DNA of 41,520 nt from Candidatus Mediterraneibacter faecipullorum (GTDB lineage Bacteria; Bacillota; Clostridia; Lachnospirales; Lachnospiraceae), in contig DWWO01000150.1 of NCBI GenBank assembly GCA_019119675.1, positions 1 through 41,520 on the forward strand. The letters run 5' to 3'. This document shows, one piece after another, positions 1 through 8,743 of the stretch. A model generated the notes under the pieces. The model saw only the letters and a list, made by a program, of their open reading frames with translations. It did no database searches and was not told the DNA's origin. Positions within the stretch are counted from its first letter, which is position 1, and each line of letters begins with the position of its first letter. Made by a program: the position numbers and the translations under genes.

Positions 1-26
1 ATGTTGGGGGCAAAAGCCCCCAACAT
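1..26 (-). terminator. Hairpin at the window edge, probable terminator of the MATE gene
   Basis: A perfect 11-bp stem (ATGTTGGGGGC / GCCCCCAACAT) with a 4-nt loop lies 20 bases beyond the MATE stop codon. On the minus strand any U-tract would lie outside the window, so termination is inferred. A second hairpin (ACAGGCTGC / GCAGCCTGT, 39-62) overlaps the stop codon and is followed by TTTT on the plus strand, so the pair could act in both directions. Confidence 0.6.
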
Positions 27-46
27 CATGTTATACAGACAGGCTG

Positions 47-1498
47 CTATTTTGCAGCCTGTTTTAATAAGTGTTGTTCTGTTTCCATTTGTTTCATTTT
101 CTTTATTTCTCCTGCTATCAGGCAGATCGTTACAATGAATGCAATACCGTCCGCTGCCGGTCCTGCAAACAGAATGCCGTCAAGACCGAAGAATAAGGGC
201 AGGATGAGCACAAGCGGAATGAGGAAAATGACCTGTCGTGTCATGGAGAGCAGGAGTCCTTTTACCGGCTTTCCGATTGCAGCGAAGAAGTTGGAGGAGA
301 TAAGCTGTACTCCGTTAAATATGACCATAAAAAGGAAGATCCTCATAAATCTTACCGAAAACTCAAAGTACGCCGCATCACCCGTACCGAACAGCGAAAT
401 GATCTGATACGGGAAGAACTGGAAGAGGATGAATCCGGCCGCGGAGATGCACAGGTTTGCCGTGATGGCAAGTTTATATGTCTTCCGGACTCTGTCGTAC
501 TGCCGGGCACCGTAATTGAACCCGATGATCGGCTGGGAGCCCTGCGAGATTCCGATGATGAATGCGAGCAGGATGGCATTTGTCTTCATTACAATACCGC
601 ATGCGGCGAGAGGAATTTCTTTTCCGTATATTGACATTGCACCGTAGTAGGTAAGTGAGTTATTCAACACGATCTGCACAAATGTTATTGCTACCTGATT
701 CAGGCTGTTGCTCATTCCCAGGGACGCAGTCTGGATACATTCACTTACCGAAAGTCCGAGATCCTTTCTCGTCAACCGGATATTCTTAAATTTTCTTATG
801 TACAGCACTGCAAATATAAATGAGCAGAACTGACCGATAATGGTCGCCCATGCCGCTCCGGCAACTCCCAGATGAAAAATAAAAATGAATACCGGATCTA
901 GGATCGTATTGATAATGGCGCCGATCAACATGCATACCATGGAGTATTTCGGACTGCCGTCCGCACGCGCCAGATTGCTCATACCGTTGGTGACGATGAG
1001 GAAAGGCATGCCGAGGGCCACGATGCGTGAGTAGGTTTCCGCATAGGGAATGACGTCCGGCGTGGCGCCGAAAGCAGTCAGCAGAGGACGCATGAAAATC
1101 TCGACGAGCAGCGCATAGATAACGCCGAATACTACCATCATGCAGATCCCGTTTCCTACAACCCGCTGTGCTATATCTTTTTCGCCTGCTCCCAGATGAA
1201 GGGAGAATCTTGAGGCACTGCCGATCCCGATCAGGAGCGCGATGGCAAGACAGATCGTTGTAAGAGGATAGGATACATTTGTAGCGGCGTTTCCGAGATA
1301 GCCGACGCCCTGACCGATAAAAATCTGGTCTACGATATTATATAAGGAACTGACCAGCATGGCGATGATGCTGGGGATGGCAAAACTCCTCAGAAGAGAT
1401 GGAATGCTTTTATATCCGAGCGGATTATCGGCTGTATTCTGTTTTACATCTGCATCCTGGTTTCTCAGTGCATTTGGATTCTTTGGTGTATTTGTCAA
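47..1498 (-). CDS. MATE family multidrug/cation antiporter
   Basis: This is a polytopic inner-membrane exporter of the MATE family, which moves drugs or metabolites out in exchange for Na+ or H+. The protein is almost entirely hydrophobic segments, with the family's paired six-helix halves: an early motif around YNIVDQIFIGQGVG, the loop GSASRFSLHLGAGEKD, and the second-half motif GISQGSQPIIGFNYGA. From the TTG proposed here it is 483 aa, normal for the family. The reading frame is open for 70 more codons upstream, but that stretch is not MATE-like, is AT-rich and lies upstream of a TATAAT (1536-1541). I therefore prefer TTG at 1498 (AAGAAAGAAG 8 nt upstream) or GTG at 1507. The substrate cannot be told from sequence. 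The gene is divergent from the HTH-Uma2 gene. Confidence 0.9.
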   Translation of the reverse strand: MTNTPKNPNALRNQDADVKQNTADNPLGYKSIPSLLRSFAIPSIIAMLVSSLYNIVDQIFIGQGVGYLGNAATNVSYPLTTICLAIALLIGIGSASRFSLHLGAGEKDIAQRVVGNGICMMVVFGVIYALLVEIFMRPLLTAFGATPDVIPYAETYSRIVALGMPFLIVTNGMSNLARADGSPKYSMVCMLIGAIINTILDPVFIFIFHLGVAGAAWATIIGQFCSFIFAVLYIRKFKNIRLTRKDLGLSVSECIQTASLGMSNSLNQVAITFVQIVLNNSLTYYGAMSIYGKEIPLAACGIVMKTNAILLAFIIGISQGSQPIIGFNYGARQYDRVRKTYKLAITANLCISAAGFILFQFFPYQIISLFGTGDAAYFEFSVRFMRIFLFMVIFNGVQLISSNFFAAIGKPVKGLLLSMTRQVIFLIPLVLILPLFFGLDGILFAGPAADGIAFIVTICLIAGEIKKMKQMETEQHLLKQAAK

Positions 1499-1535
1499 AT
1501 CGTTCACTTCTTTCTTAATGAAATTTCGCTCATGT

Positions 1536-1541
1536 ATTATA
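1536..1541 (-). promoter_or_regulatory. Probable -10 box for the MATE gene
   Basis: TATAAT on the minus strand, about 30 nt before the preferred start codons. No good -35 is seen at 17 nt; an upstream TGGTATAAA is an alternative extended -10. Its position argues that the longest open frame (to 1708) is not the true start. Confidence 0.4.
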
Positions 1542-1619
1542 ACGCAGATGTCAGATTTATACCAGTATTTTGCAGTGACGTTTTTGAGACTTTGAGAATA
1601 CAACTCTGATTTCTGTTGA

Positions 1620-1707
1620 ATATCCATAAATGGATATGATTGATAAATAATTACAAAATATGGAAATATATTGTTGTGAATATCCACGAAATAGCATATA
1701 ATATCCA
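1620..1707 (+). promoter_or_regulatory. Promoter of the HTH-Uma2 gene with repeated ATATCCA sites
   Basis: TTGTGA (1674-1679), a 17-nt spacer and a perfect TATAAT (1697-1702) form a sigma-A promoter. The heptamer ATATCCA occurs at 1620, 1680 (in the spacer) and 1701 (overlapping the -10 end). The first copy is half of a palindrome, ATATCCAT-AA-ATGGATAT (1620-1637). The layout suggests a repressor operator. The HTH protein encoded downstream is the obvious candidate, which would mean autoregulation, but that is inference. Confidence 0.55.
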
Positions 1708-1782
1708 AAAATGACTGAGCTGGTATGGAATTGGGAAGTATGAAACTGATATGAGTGCAGAATAGAAAGGAGAGCGGTAAAT

Positions 1783-2571
1783 ATGGATATATCTGATCTG
1801 AAAAAGCTGAAAAAAGAAGCGGGACTCACAAACGCGGAGATAGCAGAACTTTCCGGGATTCCGGTAAGTACGGTCAACAAGATCTTCTCAGGTGCAACGA
1901 AGAATCCCCGCTATGCGACCCTGCTTGCGATCGAGCAGGTGCTTACGACAAAGGAAAAGATTCCGTTTACTTATGACAAACTGAAAGAAGAACCGTCTAT
2001 TGTCAGGGATGCGTCAGCGCCCTATATGTATTCAGCCAGAGAGTATGACGGAGAGGATATTGAAAAGCTGTCGGAATGGTCGCGGGCAGAACTGATCAAC
2101 GGAAAATTGTATATGCTCTCTGCACCGAACAGGCTGCACCAGTATTTTGTAGCGGAGCTTCTCTTTGAAATTAAGAGTTATATCCGAAAGAATAATGGAA
2201 AATGTGATGTCTATGCGTCACCCTTTGATGTCCGCCTCTTCGGGGATGACTCGACCATTATGCAGCCTGACATTCTGGTCGTATGTAATAAAGATATCCT
2301 GACGGATAAGGGATGTTCAGGCGCCCCGGACTGGGTGATCGAGATCGTTTCAAAGAGCAATTCATCCCATGATTATGTCCGGAAGCTGATCCAGTATCAG
2401 AAAGCATGTGTGAGGGAGTGCTGGATCGTAGATCCGTTCCAGGAGCTGATCTCCGTATTCAATTTTGAAGATGCAAAGAAAAGCGGGGAGTACAACTACG
2501 GGGAGCCGGTGCCATCTGGTGTTTTAGAGGGACTTGAGATTCGGTTCGGGGAGGTGGTGGAAGGGTACTGA
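1783..2571 (+). CDS. HTH (XRE) - Uma2/DUF820 PD-(D/E)XK nuclease-like protein
   Basis: A two-domain protein of 262 aa. Residues ~1-55 are a Cro/CI-type helix-turn-helix (AGLTNAEIAELSGIPVSTVNKI). Residues ~80-260 match the Uma2 (DUF820) fold, a PD-(D/E)XK endonuclease-like domain: the core acidic residues are in QPDILVV and PDWVIEIVSKSN, followed by the KLIQYQKACVRECWIVDP segment. Uma2 proteins are abundant and of unsettled role; nuclease activity is inferred from fold only. The start has a good GAAAGGAGAG site 7 nt upstream. The N-terminal DNA-binding domain could target its own promoter. It sits next to a BRO-type gene, which suggests an accessory patch. No antitoxin partner is apparent. Confidence 0.8.
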   Translation: MDISDLKKLKKEAGLTNAEIAELSGIPVSTVNKIFSGATKNPRYATLLAIEQVLTTKEKIPFTYDKLKEEPSIVRDASAPYMYSAREYDGEDIEKLSEWSRAELINGKLYMLSAPNRLHQYFVAELLFEIKSYIRKNNGKCDVYASPFDVRLFGDDSTIMQPDILVVCNKDILTDKGCSGAPDWVIEIVSKSNSSHDYVRKLIQYQKACVRECWIVDPFQELISVFNFEDAKKSGEYNYGEPVPSGVLEGLEIRFGEVVEGY

Positions 2572-2663
2572 ACATAGCCGGTTGAATCATTATGAGAACA
2601 GGAAAAACAGCAAAAGTGGTGTACAGGAACAGGTGTCAGACTCAGAGAACAGGAGGATAAGAC

Positions 2664-3212
2664 ATGGGAAACAAAGATACGATGCAGTTTTTTGAGAACA
2701 AAAAGATACGAAGCGTCTGGGATGCGGAAAAAGAGGAATGGTTCTTTTCCATAGTGGATGTAGTGGCTGTTTTGACGGAAAGCAGAGATCCGACTGCATA
2801 TTGGAGAAAATTAAAACAAAGATTGAAAGATGAAGGCAACCAAACCGTGACAAATTGTCACGCTTTGAAAATGATAGCAAAAGACGGAAAAAAACGTCAG
2901 ACAGATGTTGCAGACACGGAGCAGGTTCTCAGAATCATCCAGTCTATCCCTTCACCCAAAGCAGAACCCTTTAAACTCTGGCTTGCAGAAGTCGGAAAAG
3001 AAAGGATTGAGGAAACGATCGACCCGGAATTAACGATTGACAGAGCGCTGGAAACTTATCTGAATTACCATTTCAGTGAAGAAATCGGGGAGGAAGATAT
3101 CGCGTTCAGCTATAAGATCCTGGAAGGCCCGGCAACCTCGCAGAATGCCGTTAAGCTGCTGGAGTTTGCCGGATTCCCGGAAGAGATCATAGAAGCGGCG
3201 CAGGAGGTGTGA
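2664..3212 (+). CDS. Chimeric gene: BRO N-terminal (antirepressor) domain fused to a MutS-family C-terminus
   Basis: 182 aa with an AGGAGG site 7 nt before ATG. Residues ~7-130 are a BRO-N domain (IRSVWDAEKEEWFFSIVDVV, the TAYWRKLKQRLKDEG segment, DTEQVLRIIQSIPSPKAEPF, KLWLAEVGKERIEE), as in phage antirepressor-like proteins. In usual homologues the PELTIDRALE segment continues into a longer C-terminal region. Here the frame switches near residue 131-133 (nt ~3055-3062) to YHFSEEIGEEDIAFSY and EGPATSQNAVKLLEFAGF, which is the characteristic extreme C-terminus of MutS-family ATPases, after the Walker and signature motifs. None of the MutS ATPase core is in this window. The likely origin is a deletion or insertion that joined an accessory BRO gene to the tail of a resident mutS-like gene. 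Whether the fusion is functional is unknown. Confidence 0.75.
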   Translation: MGNKDTMQFFENKKIRSVWDAEKEEWFFSIVDVVAVLTESRDPTAYWRKLKQRLKDEGNQTVTNCHALKMIAKDGKKRQTDVADTEQVLRIIQSIPSPKAEPFKLWLAEVGKERIEETIDPELTIDRALETYLNYHFSEEIGEEDIAFSYKILEGPATSQNAVKLLEFAGFPEEIIEAAQEV

Positions 3213-3252
3213 GTCATTTGTTACTCTGGAAATTTTGCGGGTTTAGCGGTAT

Positions 3253-3813
3253 CTACATATCTTTCAGGATATTCCTCACAACCTGATCCTGTATCCCGTC
3301 TACTTTCTCGTTCTCTACCCGGTAATCTGCATACCGTGCGCACATATAAAGATAGTCGGACAGGCGGTTGATATACTGGATCGCCTTGGCGTCCGCGCCG
3401 TAATTCTGTTCCACCTTGCGGAAACGTCTTTCGGCACGCCGAGTCACGGATCTCGCTACGTCTAGTCTTGCGGAAAGTTCGCATCCGCCGTACAGCACAA
3501 AGTCCTTGATGCGCGGGAATGAATTCTCGATCCGGTCGATCTCTTCTTCCAGTGCTTTCGTCTCATCAGTGGAGAAACGGTAGTCCATATTCCTCGGATC
3601 AGCTACCCCTGCCATAATCTGCATCAGATTTCTCTGTATATGGGCAAGGCTTTCCTTCAGGGAAGAATCCGCAAGCACCTTTGCCAGCCCGATGAAGCTG
3701 TTCAGTTCATCAATTGTTCCCGCGAGTTCGATCCGGTCGTCAGACTTCGAAACACTGATGCCGTTCATCAGGGAAGTAGTGCCCCGGTCTCCGTTTCTGG
3801 TATAGATATTCAT
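3253..3813 (-). CDS. pduO: PduO-type ATP:cob(I)alamin adenosyltransferase
   Basis: Transfers adenosyl from ATP to cob(I)alamin, giving the adenosylcobalamin used by the dehydratase encoded upstream. The 186-aa protein is the single-domain PduO form: N-terminal TRNGDRGTTSL (ATP loop), GTIDELNSFIGLAK, the helix ARSVTRRAERRFRKVE (family pattern R-x-x-x-R-R-A-E-R) and NRLSDYLYMCARY near residue 150-165. It lacks the extra heme-binding domain found in Salmonella PduO. Its ATG overlaps the pduH stop by four bases, so it is translationally coupled and is the last gene of the operon. It runs convergently toward the BRO-MutS chimera with 40 nt between and no clear terminator. Confidence 0.93.
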   Translation of the reverse strand: MNIYTRNGDRGTTSLMNGISVSKSDDRIELAGTIDELNSFIGLAKVLADSSLKESLAHIQRNLMQIMAGVADPRNMDYRFSTDETKALEEEIDRIENSFPRIKDFVLYGGCELSARLDVARSVTRRAERRFRKVEQNYGADAKAIQYINRLSDYLYMCARYADYRVENEKVDGIQDQVVRNILKDM

Positions 3814-4154
3814 AACCTGTATTCCTCCTTAAACGGCAGCTTCTTGATCGCCCGCGCGCTGTTCGCTCCGATATTGCGGCACTGCGCGCGGTTTGGCGTA
3901 AGATAGCTCTCAATATTGCGGCCTTTCTCCAGTCCTCTCATTTTCAGGCATACGGCCGTGCCGAAGATGCCGACCCCGGAACCGAGCATGGAATCGCGCG
4001 CCGCCTTGTACGCCAGCCTTTCCATACATTCATCCGGCATTTCCGTGGTGTCATAGAAGACGCCTTCTTCTTCAATCCCGGCGCAGACTTCTTTTAAAAC
4101 AGCAGGATCAGCTTCATGGGTGTAAATAAATATAGAAGGTCTTTTAATAATCAA
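3810..4154 (-). CDS. pduH: Diol dehydratase reactivase small subunit
   Basis: A 114-aa PduH/DdrB-type subunit. With PduG it forms the reactivating factor that exchanges damaged cobalamin for intact adenosylcobalamin in the dehydratase, using ATP. The sequence shows the family features: PSIFIYTHEADPAVLKEVCAGIEEEGV near the N-terminus (a dehydratase beta-subunit-like swivelling fold), AARDSMLGSGVGIFG in the middle, and LTPNRAQCRNIGANSARAIKKLPF at the end. It starts two bases after the pduG stop and overlaps pduO by four bases. Length matches the family. Confidence 0.92.
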   Translation of the reverse strand: MIIKRPSIFIYTHEADPAVLKEVCAGIEEEGVFYDTTEMPDECMERLAYKAARDSMLGSGVGIFGTAVCLKMRGLEKGRNIESYLTPNRAQCRNIGANSARAIKKLPFKEEYRL

Positions 4155-4156
4155 GT

Positions 4157-5974
4157 TCAGCCCTCCATTTCTCCGATATAGGAGAGTACCAGTCCGGTGG
4201 CAACGGCGTTTCGCGGACCTTCGGTGCCGCGGATATTTCCGCGCCCACAGACGATGCGGTAATCGGTAAATGCCTCCATAAGCATCTCCGGTATCTCGAA
4301 ATCCTCTGCCGATCCTCCTACGAGGACAACAGTAGATATGTTTCTTAAATTGTGATCAGGAGCCACTTTTCTAAGCGCGCGGAAAGCGTTTGTCACGAAG
4401 ACTTTGCGCTTTGCTTCACGGCGCACCTGAACGATCTTCTCCATCGGGATTTCTTCTTCAATGCGGACAAGGCCGTTTTCTGTGAGAAGGACAACACGTC
4501 CGAAAAATCTCGGATCAATGGACTCATCTACGAAAGTCATCTGACCGTTCTCCATACGCATATGGAAGAGACTTTCCACTTTCGCAAGCGGATACTTCTT
4601 GATCTCTTCTGCGATGTGGCGGTCGCTTAAGCCCAGCTCGGTCTGGATCAGCATGGATACCAGTTCGCCCGCACCTGCCTGATGGGTCAGGTTAACGTGT
4701 CCGCTCTCGTCTATGATCGCAGCGTCGGTGGAACCGCCGCCCATATCAAGGATTGCGAGAGGGAGTTTTGTACCCGGTGTAGTCAGCGCCCCCAGACTTG
4801 CCATAACCGCTTCAACGCCTGCAACTTTCACATCTGTTCCCAGATCTGTCGTAAGGTGTGCGGCAATCTCCTGCATGGGGAGCTTCTGGGTCTTTACCAT
4901 GGCCGCGATGCCGACAGCTTTTTCAAGACAGGTTTCTCCTGCCAGCGCACCTGAGATCAGGACAGGAGCAAGAGTATCAACAGCAAGGATATCGGTAATG
5001 CGGATATCTGCTTCTGCGCTCTTATCAAGTTCGCTCATTCCTGTCCGGATGCGGGAGAGCATATTTCCGACGTTGGTATCCGGCTGACCGCTGATGTCGC
5101 GGATATCGCCGGCGTCTTCTGCGGCTGCCATGATCTTATCGGCGCCTTCGTCCAGACTGATCGTGACATTTTTATCACCGTAGAAATATATTTCTCCTGC
5201 CGGAAGCACGTTTTCGTGGATATTTCCGCCCGGCGTCTTCAGGACAACGGCGCTCCGCTTGCCGATCAGGCTCTTTGCGATCGGCGTGATAGTCCTGGTC
5301 TCTTCTGCGGTCAGACCGAGAAGAGTGGCAATTCCGTACGGATTTGAGAGCATGCGGATCGTCTGCCCCGGAAGTGCTACCTCGATAGCAGCAGGGACAC
5401 CGTCCGGAAGCCGGTCGATCCGTCGTACCTCGTCAATGATCGGAATCTGCTTATGGATACGGTTCTCTACAAGTACTGCTTCATCAGCCTGAAGGATGAT
5501 ACCGACGATGTCGACCTCCTCGTGCTGATTGACGACAGCGGCAACTTCCTCATAGCTGTGCTCTGAAGATGAGGCCAGAATATAGGCAGTGCCCGGAACG
5601 GCCCGTGATATATTTTCAATCAGCAGGATCTCGCCGACAGCTTGCCCGGCTCCCGCGGGAGTGGACGGGTTATGACCGATCATGGAAGAATCCGTGATCA
5701 CGGTCTCGGTCAGCGTTTCCATAGCAGTATCTCCGATGACCGGGGCGGCTTCGTTCAGCCGTACAAGATCGATATCGGAGGTTTCGCGCCCGATCCGGCT
5801 CATAGCCAGTTTGAGCGCGTTCTTTACGGAATAGACATTCTCGATGGTTCCTTTTGTACCTGTGGTCGGACAGGAAGCGCTGGTAAAAAATGTAACATTT
5901 CCTCTGTCGGTCACTTCCCCTACACAGACTTCAGTTGTGGAATTTCCTATATCAACTCCAGCGATATAACTCAA
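4157..5974 (-). CDS. pduG: Diol dehydratase reactivase large subunit (ATPase)
   Basis: 605 aa, the normal size of DdrA/PduG. It begins with the actin/Hsp70-like phosphate loop IAGVDIGNSTTEVCVG and has the second ATPase motif AILDMGGGSTDAAIIDE near residue 410, plus VLVGGSAEDFEIPEM toward the C-terminus. With PduH it releases inactivated cobalamin from the dehydratase. The ATG overlaps the pduE stop (ATGA), a sign of coupled translation in the operon. The sequence does not separate diol from glycerol dehydratase reactivases, but the neighbouring PduD favours propanediol. Confidence 0.95.
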   Translation of the reverse strand: MSYIAGVDIGNSTTEVCVGEVTDRGNVTFFTSASCPTTGTKGTIENVYSVKNALKLAMSRIGRETSDIDLVRLNEAAPVIGDTAMETLTETVITDSSMIGHNPSTPAGAGQAVGEILLIENISRAVPGTAYILASSSEHSYEEVAAVVNQHEEVDIVGIILQADEAVLVENRIHKQIPIIDEVRRIDRLPDGVPAAIEVALPGQTIRMLSNPYGIATLLGLTAEETRTITPIAKSLIGKRSAVVLKTPGGNIHENVLPAGEIYFYGDKNVTISLDEGADKIMAAAEDAGDIRDISGQPDTNVGNMLSRIRTGMSELDKSAEADIRITDILAVDTLAPVLISGALAGETCLEKAVGIAAMVKTQKLPMQEIAAHLTTDLGTDVKVAGVEAVMASLGALTTPGTKLPLAILDMGGGSTDAAIIDESGHVNLTHQAGAGELVSMLIQTELGLSDRHIAEEIKKYPLAKVESLFHMRMENGQMTFVDESIDPRFFGRVVLLTENGLVRIEEEIPMEKIVQVRREAKRKVFVTNAFRALRKVAPDHNLRNISTVVLVGGSAEDFEIPEMLMEAFTDYRIVCGRGNIRGTEGPRNAVATGLVLSYIGEMEG

Positions 5975-6363
5975 CGTAATATTCCTCTCTTTTCATACAC
6001 TTCTGCGGCTTCCATAACAAGACGCGCACAGTTCTTTGCATTGTATTTCTCAAGGAGCTCCTGCGCCATCATGACCAGTTCCAGTTTGGTGGAGCGGTTC
6101 GGACGCAGCTTGTCATACATTTTCAGGATCACGTCATCCGGCACATCTACCAGCTCGGCAGCACGCTCAAAATTTTTCTCCATAGGAGTGTTGCCGGCGT
6201 CCATAGCTACCTGTCCCTGTGCTCTTAACATTTCTTTGGAAATTTTGATGTCATCAGAAGAAATGTGCCCTTTCGTCACTTCGTCCAGTGTGATGTCGGT
6301 GAATTTTTTGCCGGTTTTGGATGTAATATTGTCTTTTTCATGTTCTGCAAAGGGATATCTCAT
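5971..6363 (-). CDS. pduE: Propanediol/glycerol dehydratase small subunit
   Basis: 130-aa gamma subunit of the (alpha-beta-gamma)2 adenosylcobalamin-dependent dehydratase. It carries family segments TGKKFTDITLDEVTKG, ISKEMLRAQGQVAMDAGN and ELVDVPDDVILKMYDKLRP. It is shorter than Salmonella PduE, lacking the N-terminal extension, and is closer to glycerol-dehydratase small subunits in length. It begins at the base next to the pduD stop and overlaps pduG by four bases. Confidence 0.93.
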   Translation of the reverse strand: MRYPFAEHEKDNITSKTGKKFTDITLDEVTKGHISSDDIKISKEMLRAQGQVAMDAGNTPMEKNFERAAELVDVPDDVILKMYDKLRPNRSTKLELVMMAQELLEKYNAKNCARLVMEAAEVYEKRGILR

Positions 6364-7059
6364 CTATCTTTCCTCCCATTCAACAGCTCCGACTTCGGGA
6401 TCAAGCTGTTCTGTTTCTGCGATGTGCATGATCGCCGCTTTCACCTGGTAGCGGGGTCTGGACATCGGGTCGTTTGTACAGGGAACAGGAGTGACCTGTT
6501 CTCCTTTTACATATTTTGCTGCATTCTGTCCGATCTGGCGGTAAGTCTCCAGCGTCATAAGCGGCGCCTGCGGGAACAGCTCCAGATTGGAGAGCGGGAA
6601 AAGGTCTTTCTGATGAATAACGGTTGTCCCTTTGGACTGGATGCCGATACCGATACCGGAACCGGACAGCTTGGCTGCTTCCAATGCCATGAAGCATACA
6701 TCTGATGTATCGAGGATCTTTACGACTCTCGGAATCATTCCCTCTTCCTCGATACCTGCCTTTACATTACGGAGCACATCGTCCAGCGGGATGCCACAGA
6801 TGGTTTTTTTGATCTCTTTCTGGAATGCGGCACCTACCCCGATGACAACCTCTTTCGGATCTGTCCCTTTTTTGGCGCGGGGATAAGAAGCATAAGAAGT
6901 CTTTTCCTCATTGATGCGTTCTCTTCCTGCCAGGGAAAGTGACTTCCCGGAGGAAGGAGCTGTTATATGATCTCCTGTCGAAGAGGAGACGCCGGACTGT
7001 GACATCTGGCTTAATACTGCGTTAGTGATCTGTTTTACCAATTCTTCGCTGATCTGCAT
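6364..7059 (-). CDS. pduD: Propanediol dehydratase medium subunit with probable encapsulation peptide
   Basis: 231-aa beta subunit. The catalytic-core part is plain from residue ~65 ([74 protein letters not shown]). The first ~20 residues ([19 protein letters not shown]) form an amphipathic helix followed by a Ser/Thr/Gly-rich linker. This closely resembles the Salmonella PduD signal that sends the dehydratase into the propanediol microcompartment. ATG 7059 is chosen because AGGAGG lies just upstream; the frame extends further but runs back into pduC. No shell gene is in the window, so the microcompartment is inferred. Confidence 0.94.
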   Translation of the reverse strand: MQISEELVKQITNAVLSQMSQSGVSSSTGDHITAPSSGKSLSLAGRERINEEKTSYASYPRAKKGTDPKEVVIGVGAAFQKEIKKTICGIPLDDVLRNVKAGIEEEGMIPRVVKILDTSDVCFMALEAAKLSGSGIGIGIQSKGTTVIHQKDLFPLSNLELFPQAPLMTLETYRQIGQNAAKYVKGEQVTPVPCTNDPMSRPRYQVKAAIMHIAETEQLDPEVGAVEWEER

Positions 7060-7078
7060 GATTTTGTCTCCTCCTTTC

Positions 7079-8743
7079 CTATATATCGTACGGGTTGATA
7101 ATGTGCGGGATTTGTTTGATCTCTTCCCAGCGGTCCCCATCTACGCGGTATCCTGTTCCCGGTCCCATATAATCGTTCGGAGTGTTGACTCCGGAAAGTA
7201 CATGGAAATCTTTGTCAAGGATCGCTGCGGTCTGCATATAATCGCCAGCAACGCGCTGCTTCAGCATGTTCAGGACACTTGACGCAACATCTTCAAATCC
7301 GGTTTCTGCCAGAGCTTTTACTACATCAACGCCTGTGATGCCGCGTTTCAATACCCCTTCAGCGGCTGCCAGATCGGCAGTGATATCGCGGGGCAGTGTG
7401 TCTTTGCTTCCGTGTGCATAAGTAACTGCTTCTACCTGCTCGTCAGATACAGGTGAGAGGTTCAGTGTGCGGAATACGGCCTGTACTGCACGCGCAGCCT
7501 TATTTCGTACATGGATAACCTGTTCTTCGGTGACAGGTCTGAGACCTCCGTCTACCTGCATATCTCTCTGCAGTACGTTGTAGTCGTCGAAGTCTTCTGC
7601 GTCAAAGTTTGAACCTGCAAACATATTGTCGTAATTCGGCTCTGCTGCATATCCTGAGAAGATGAAATCTGTTCCGGGAAGAAATTCCAGCATTGTCCTG
7701 GCAGTACGTCTCATATCCGAGTTGGAGAAGCTCTGGTCATTGGAAGAAGCACATTCCAGACCAAGGAGAGCTGCCACCAGGTTCTCTGAGAGGACTTCGC
7801 GGATACCTGCCGGCACGGAGCCGGTCACACCGATACAGCTTACGGACCCGTTCTGTGTCCCCTGGCTTCCGGCACCTTTTGTCACGTACAGGCAGCGGCA
7901 CTCCAGGTAGAGCAGGGATTTCTTCTCACTGCTTCCCATAAGAGCTTCGGAGCCTGAACCTGAGCTGAAGCGCACTTTCAGTCCGCGGGATGCATATGCG
8001 GAGTTCAAAAATGCTTTGGAATACGGAGTATCGTCTCCGTCGATAAATACTTTTTCCGTACCATATACAGAAAGTGTTTCAGCATAGGTGGTAAGGCCGC
8101 GGATGCCGAGCTCCAGCTCGGTTGCCTCTTCTGCCGAACACTGTGTAAGTACGCCCGGACGCCCCACCTGGGAGCCGATCAGAAGGGCCATAGCGCTTAA
8201 AGGTGCATAACGGGCCACGCCCATTGTCGTCTCTTCCTCAGAAAAACCTCTCAATGCACCTTCAGCGGCATCAGCGGCGATCTGTACCGGGTCGTCTTTC
8301 AGATTTGTGATATGCGCCTGATTGCCGGGAACTCTTCTCGCACGGATCTTCTGCATGCCCATCATGAGTTCCACAACATTTAAGTGGTTCATGACTTCGG
8401 CCATCTTCGCCGGTGTAATGCCTGAGATGAGTTCCAGGATCTCTTTCCGTGATACGTGAATATCCACGATCATCCGTGCGATCTCAAGAGAAGACACGGA
8501 CATGGAATTTTCTGCCCGGTCGATATTGATGGCATAATCTGCAATGAACTGGTCAATGAAGTCAAAGTCTTCACGGCTCTTGCCGTCCAGCTCCACGATC
8601 TTCCCATCCTCAACTCTGACAGAAGGAGTCGGATCATAGGGACTCTTCATTGCTATGAATCCCATTTCCGGCCACTCATTGATGTAGCCGTCCAGATTGA
8701 CCGGACGGGCATCCAGTGCTTCAATTCGTTTTGAACGTTTCAT
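7079..8743 (-). CDS. pduC: Propanediol dehydratase large (catalytic) subunit
   Basis: 554-aa alpha subunit, full length. It folds as the TIM barrel that binds the diol and adenosylcobalamin, and converts 1,2-propanediol to propionaldehyde (or glycerol to 3-hydroxypropionaldehyde). Family segments in order: [19 protein letters not shown] at the start, [97 protein letters not shown]. First gene of the operon; the ATG is preceded by AAGGAGAG. Transcription probably starts near 8863, giving a long structured leader. The sequence alone does not settle whether glycerol or propanediol is preferred. Confidence 0.96.
   Translation of the reverse strand: MKRSKRIEALDARPVNLDGYINEWPEMGFIAMKSPYDPTPSVRVEDGKIVELDGKSREDFDFIDQFIADYAINIDRAENSMSVSSLEIARMIVDIHVSRKEILELISGITPAKMAEVMNHLNVVELMMGMQKIRARRVPGNQAHITNLKDDPVQIAADAAEGALRGFSEEETTMGVARYAPLSAMALLIGSQVGRPGVLTQCSAEEATELELGIRGLTTYAETLSVYGTEKVFIDGDDTPYSKAFLNSAYASRGLKVRFSSGSGSEALMGSSEKKSLLYLECRCLYVTKGAGSQGTQNGSVSCIGVTGSVPAGIREVLSENLVAALLGLECASSNDQSFSNSDMRRTARTMLEFLPGTDFIFSGYAAEPNYDNMFAGSNFDAEDFDDYNVLQRDMQVDGGLRPVTEEQVIHVRNKAARAVQAVFRTLNLSPVSDEQVEAVTYAHGSKDTLPRDITADLAAAEGVLKRGITGVDVVKALAETGFEDVASSVLNMLKQRVAGDYMQTAAILDKDFHVLSGVNTPNDYMGPGTGYRVDGDRWEEIKQIPHIINPYDI

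Noticed and set aside
1499-1708. N-terminal 70-codon extension of the left MATE gene
   Set aside because: Not MATE-like, contains the -10 box at 1536, and overlaps the divergent promoter and operator region.
1783-3212. Toxin-antitoxin or defence operon formed by the Uma2 and BRO genes
   Set aside because: No recognisable partner, 92-bp gap, and the BRO gene appears truncated and fused; kept only as an observation.
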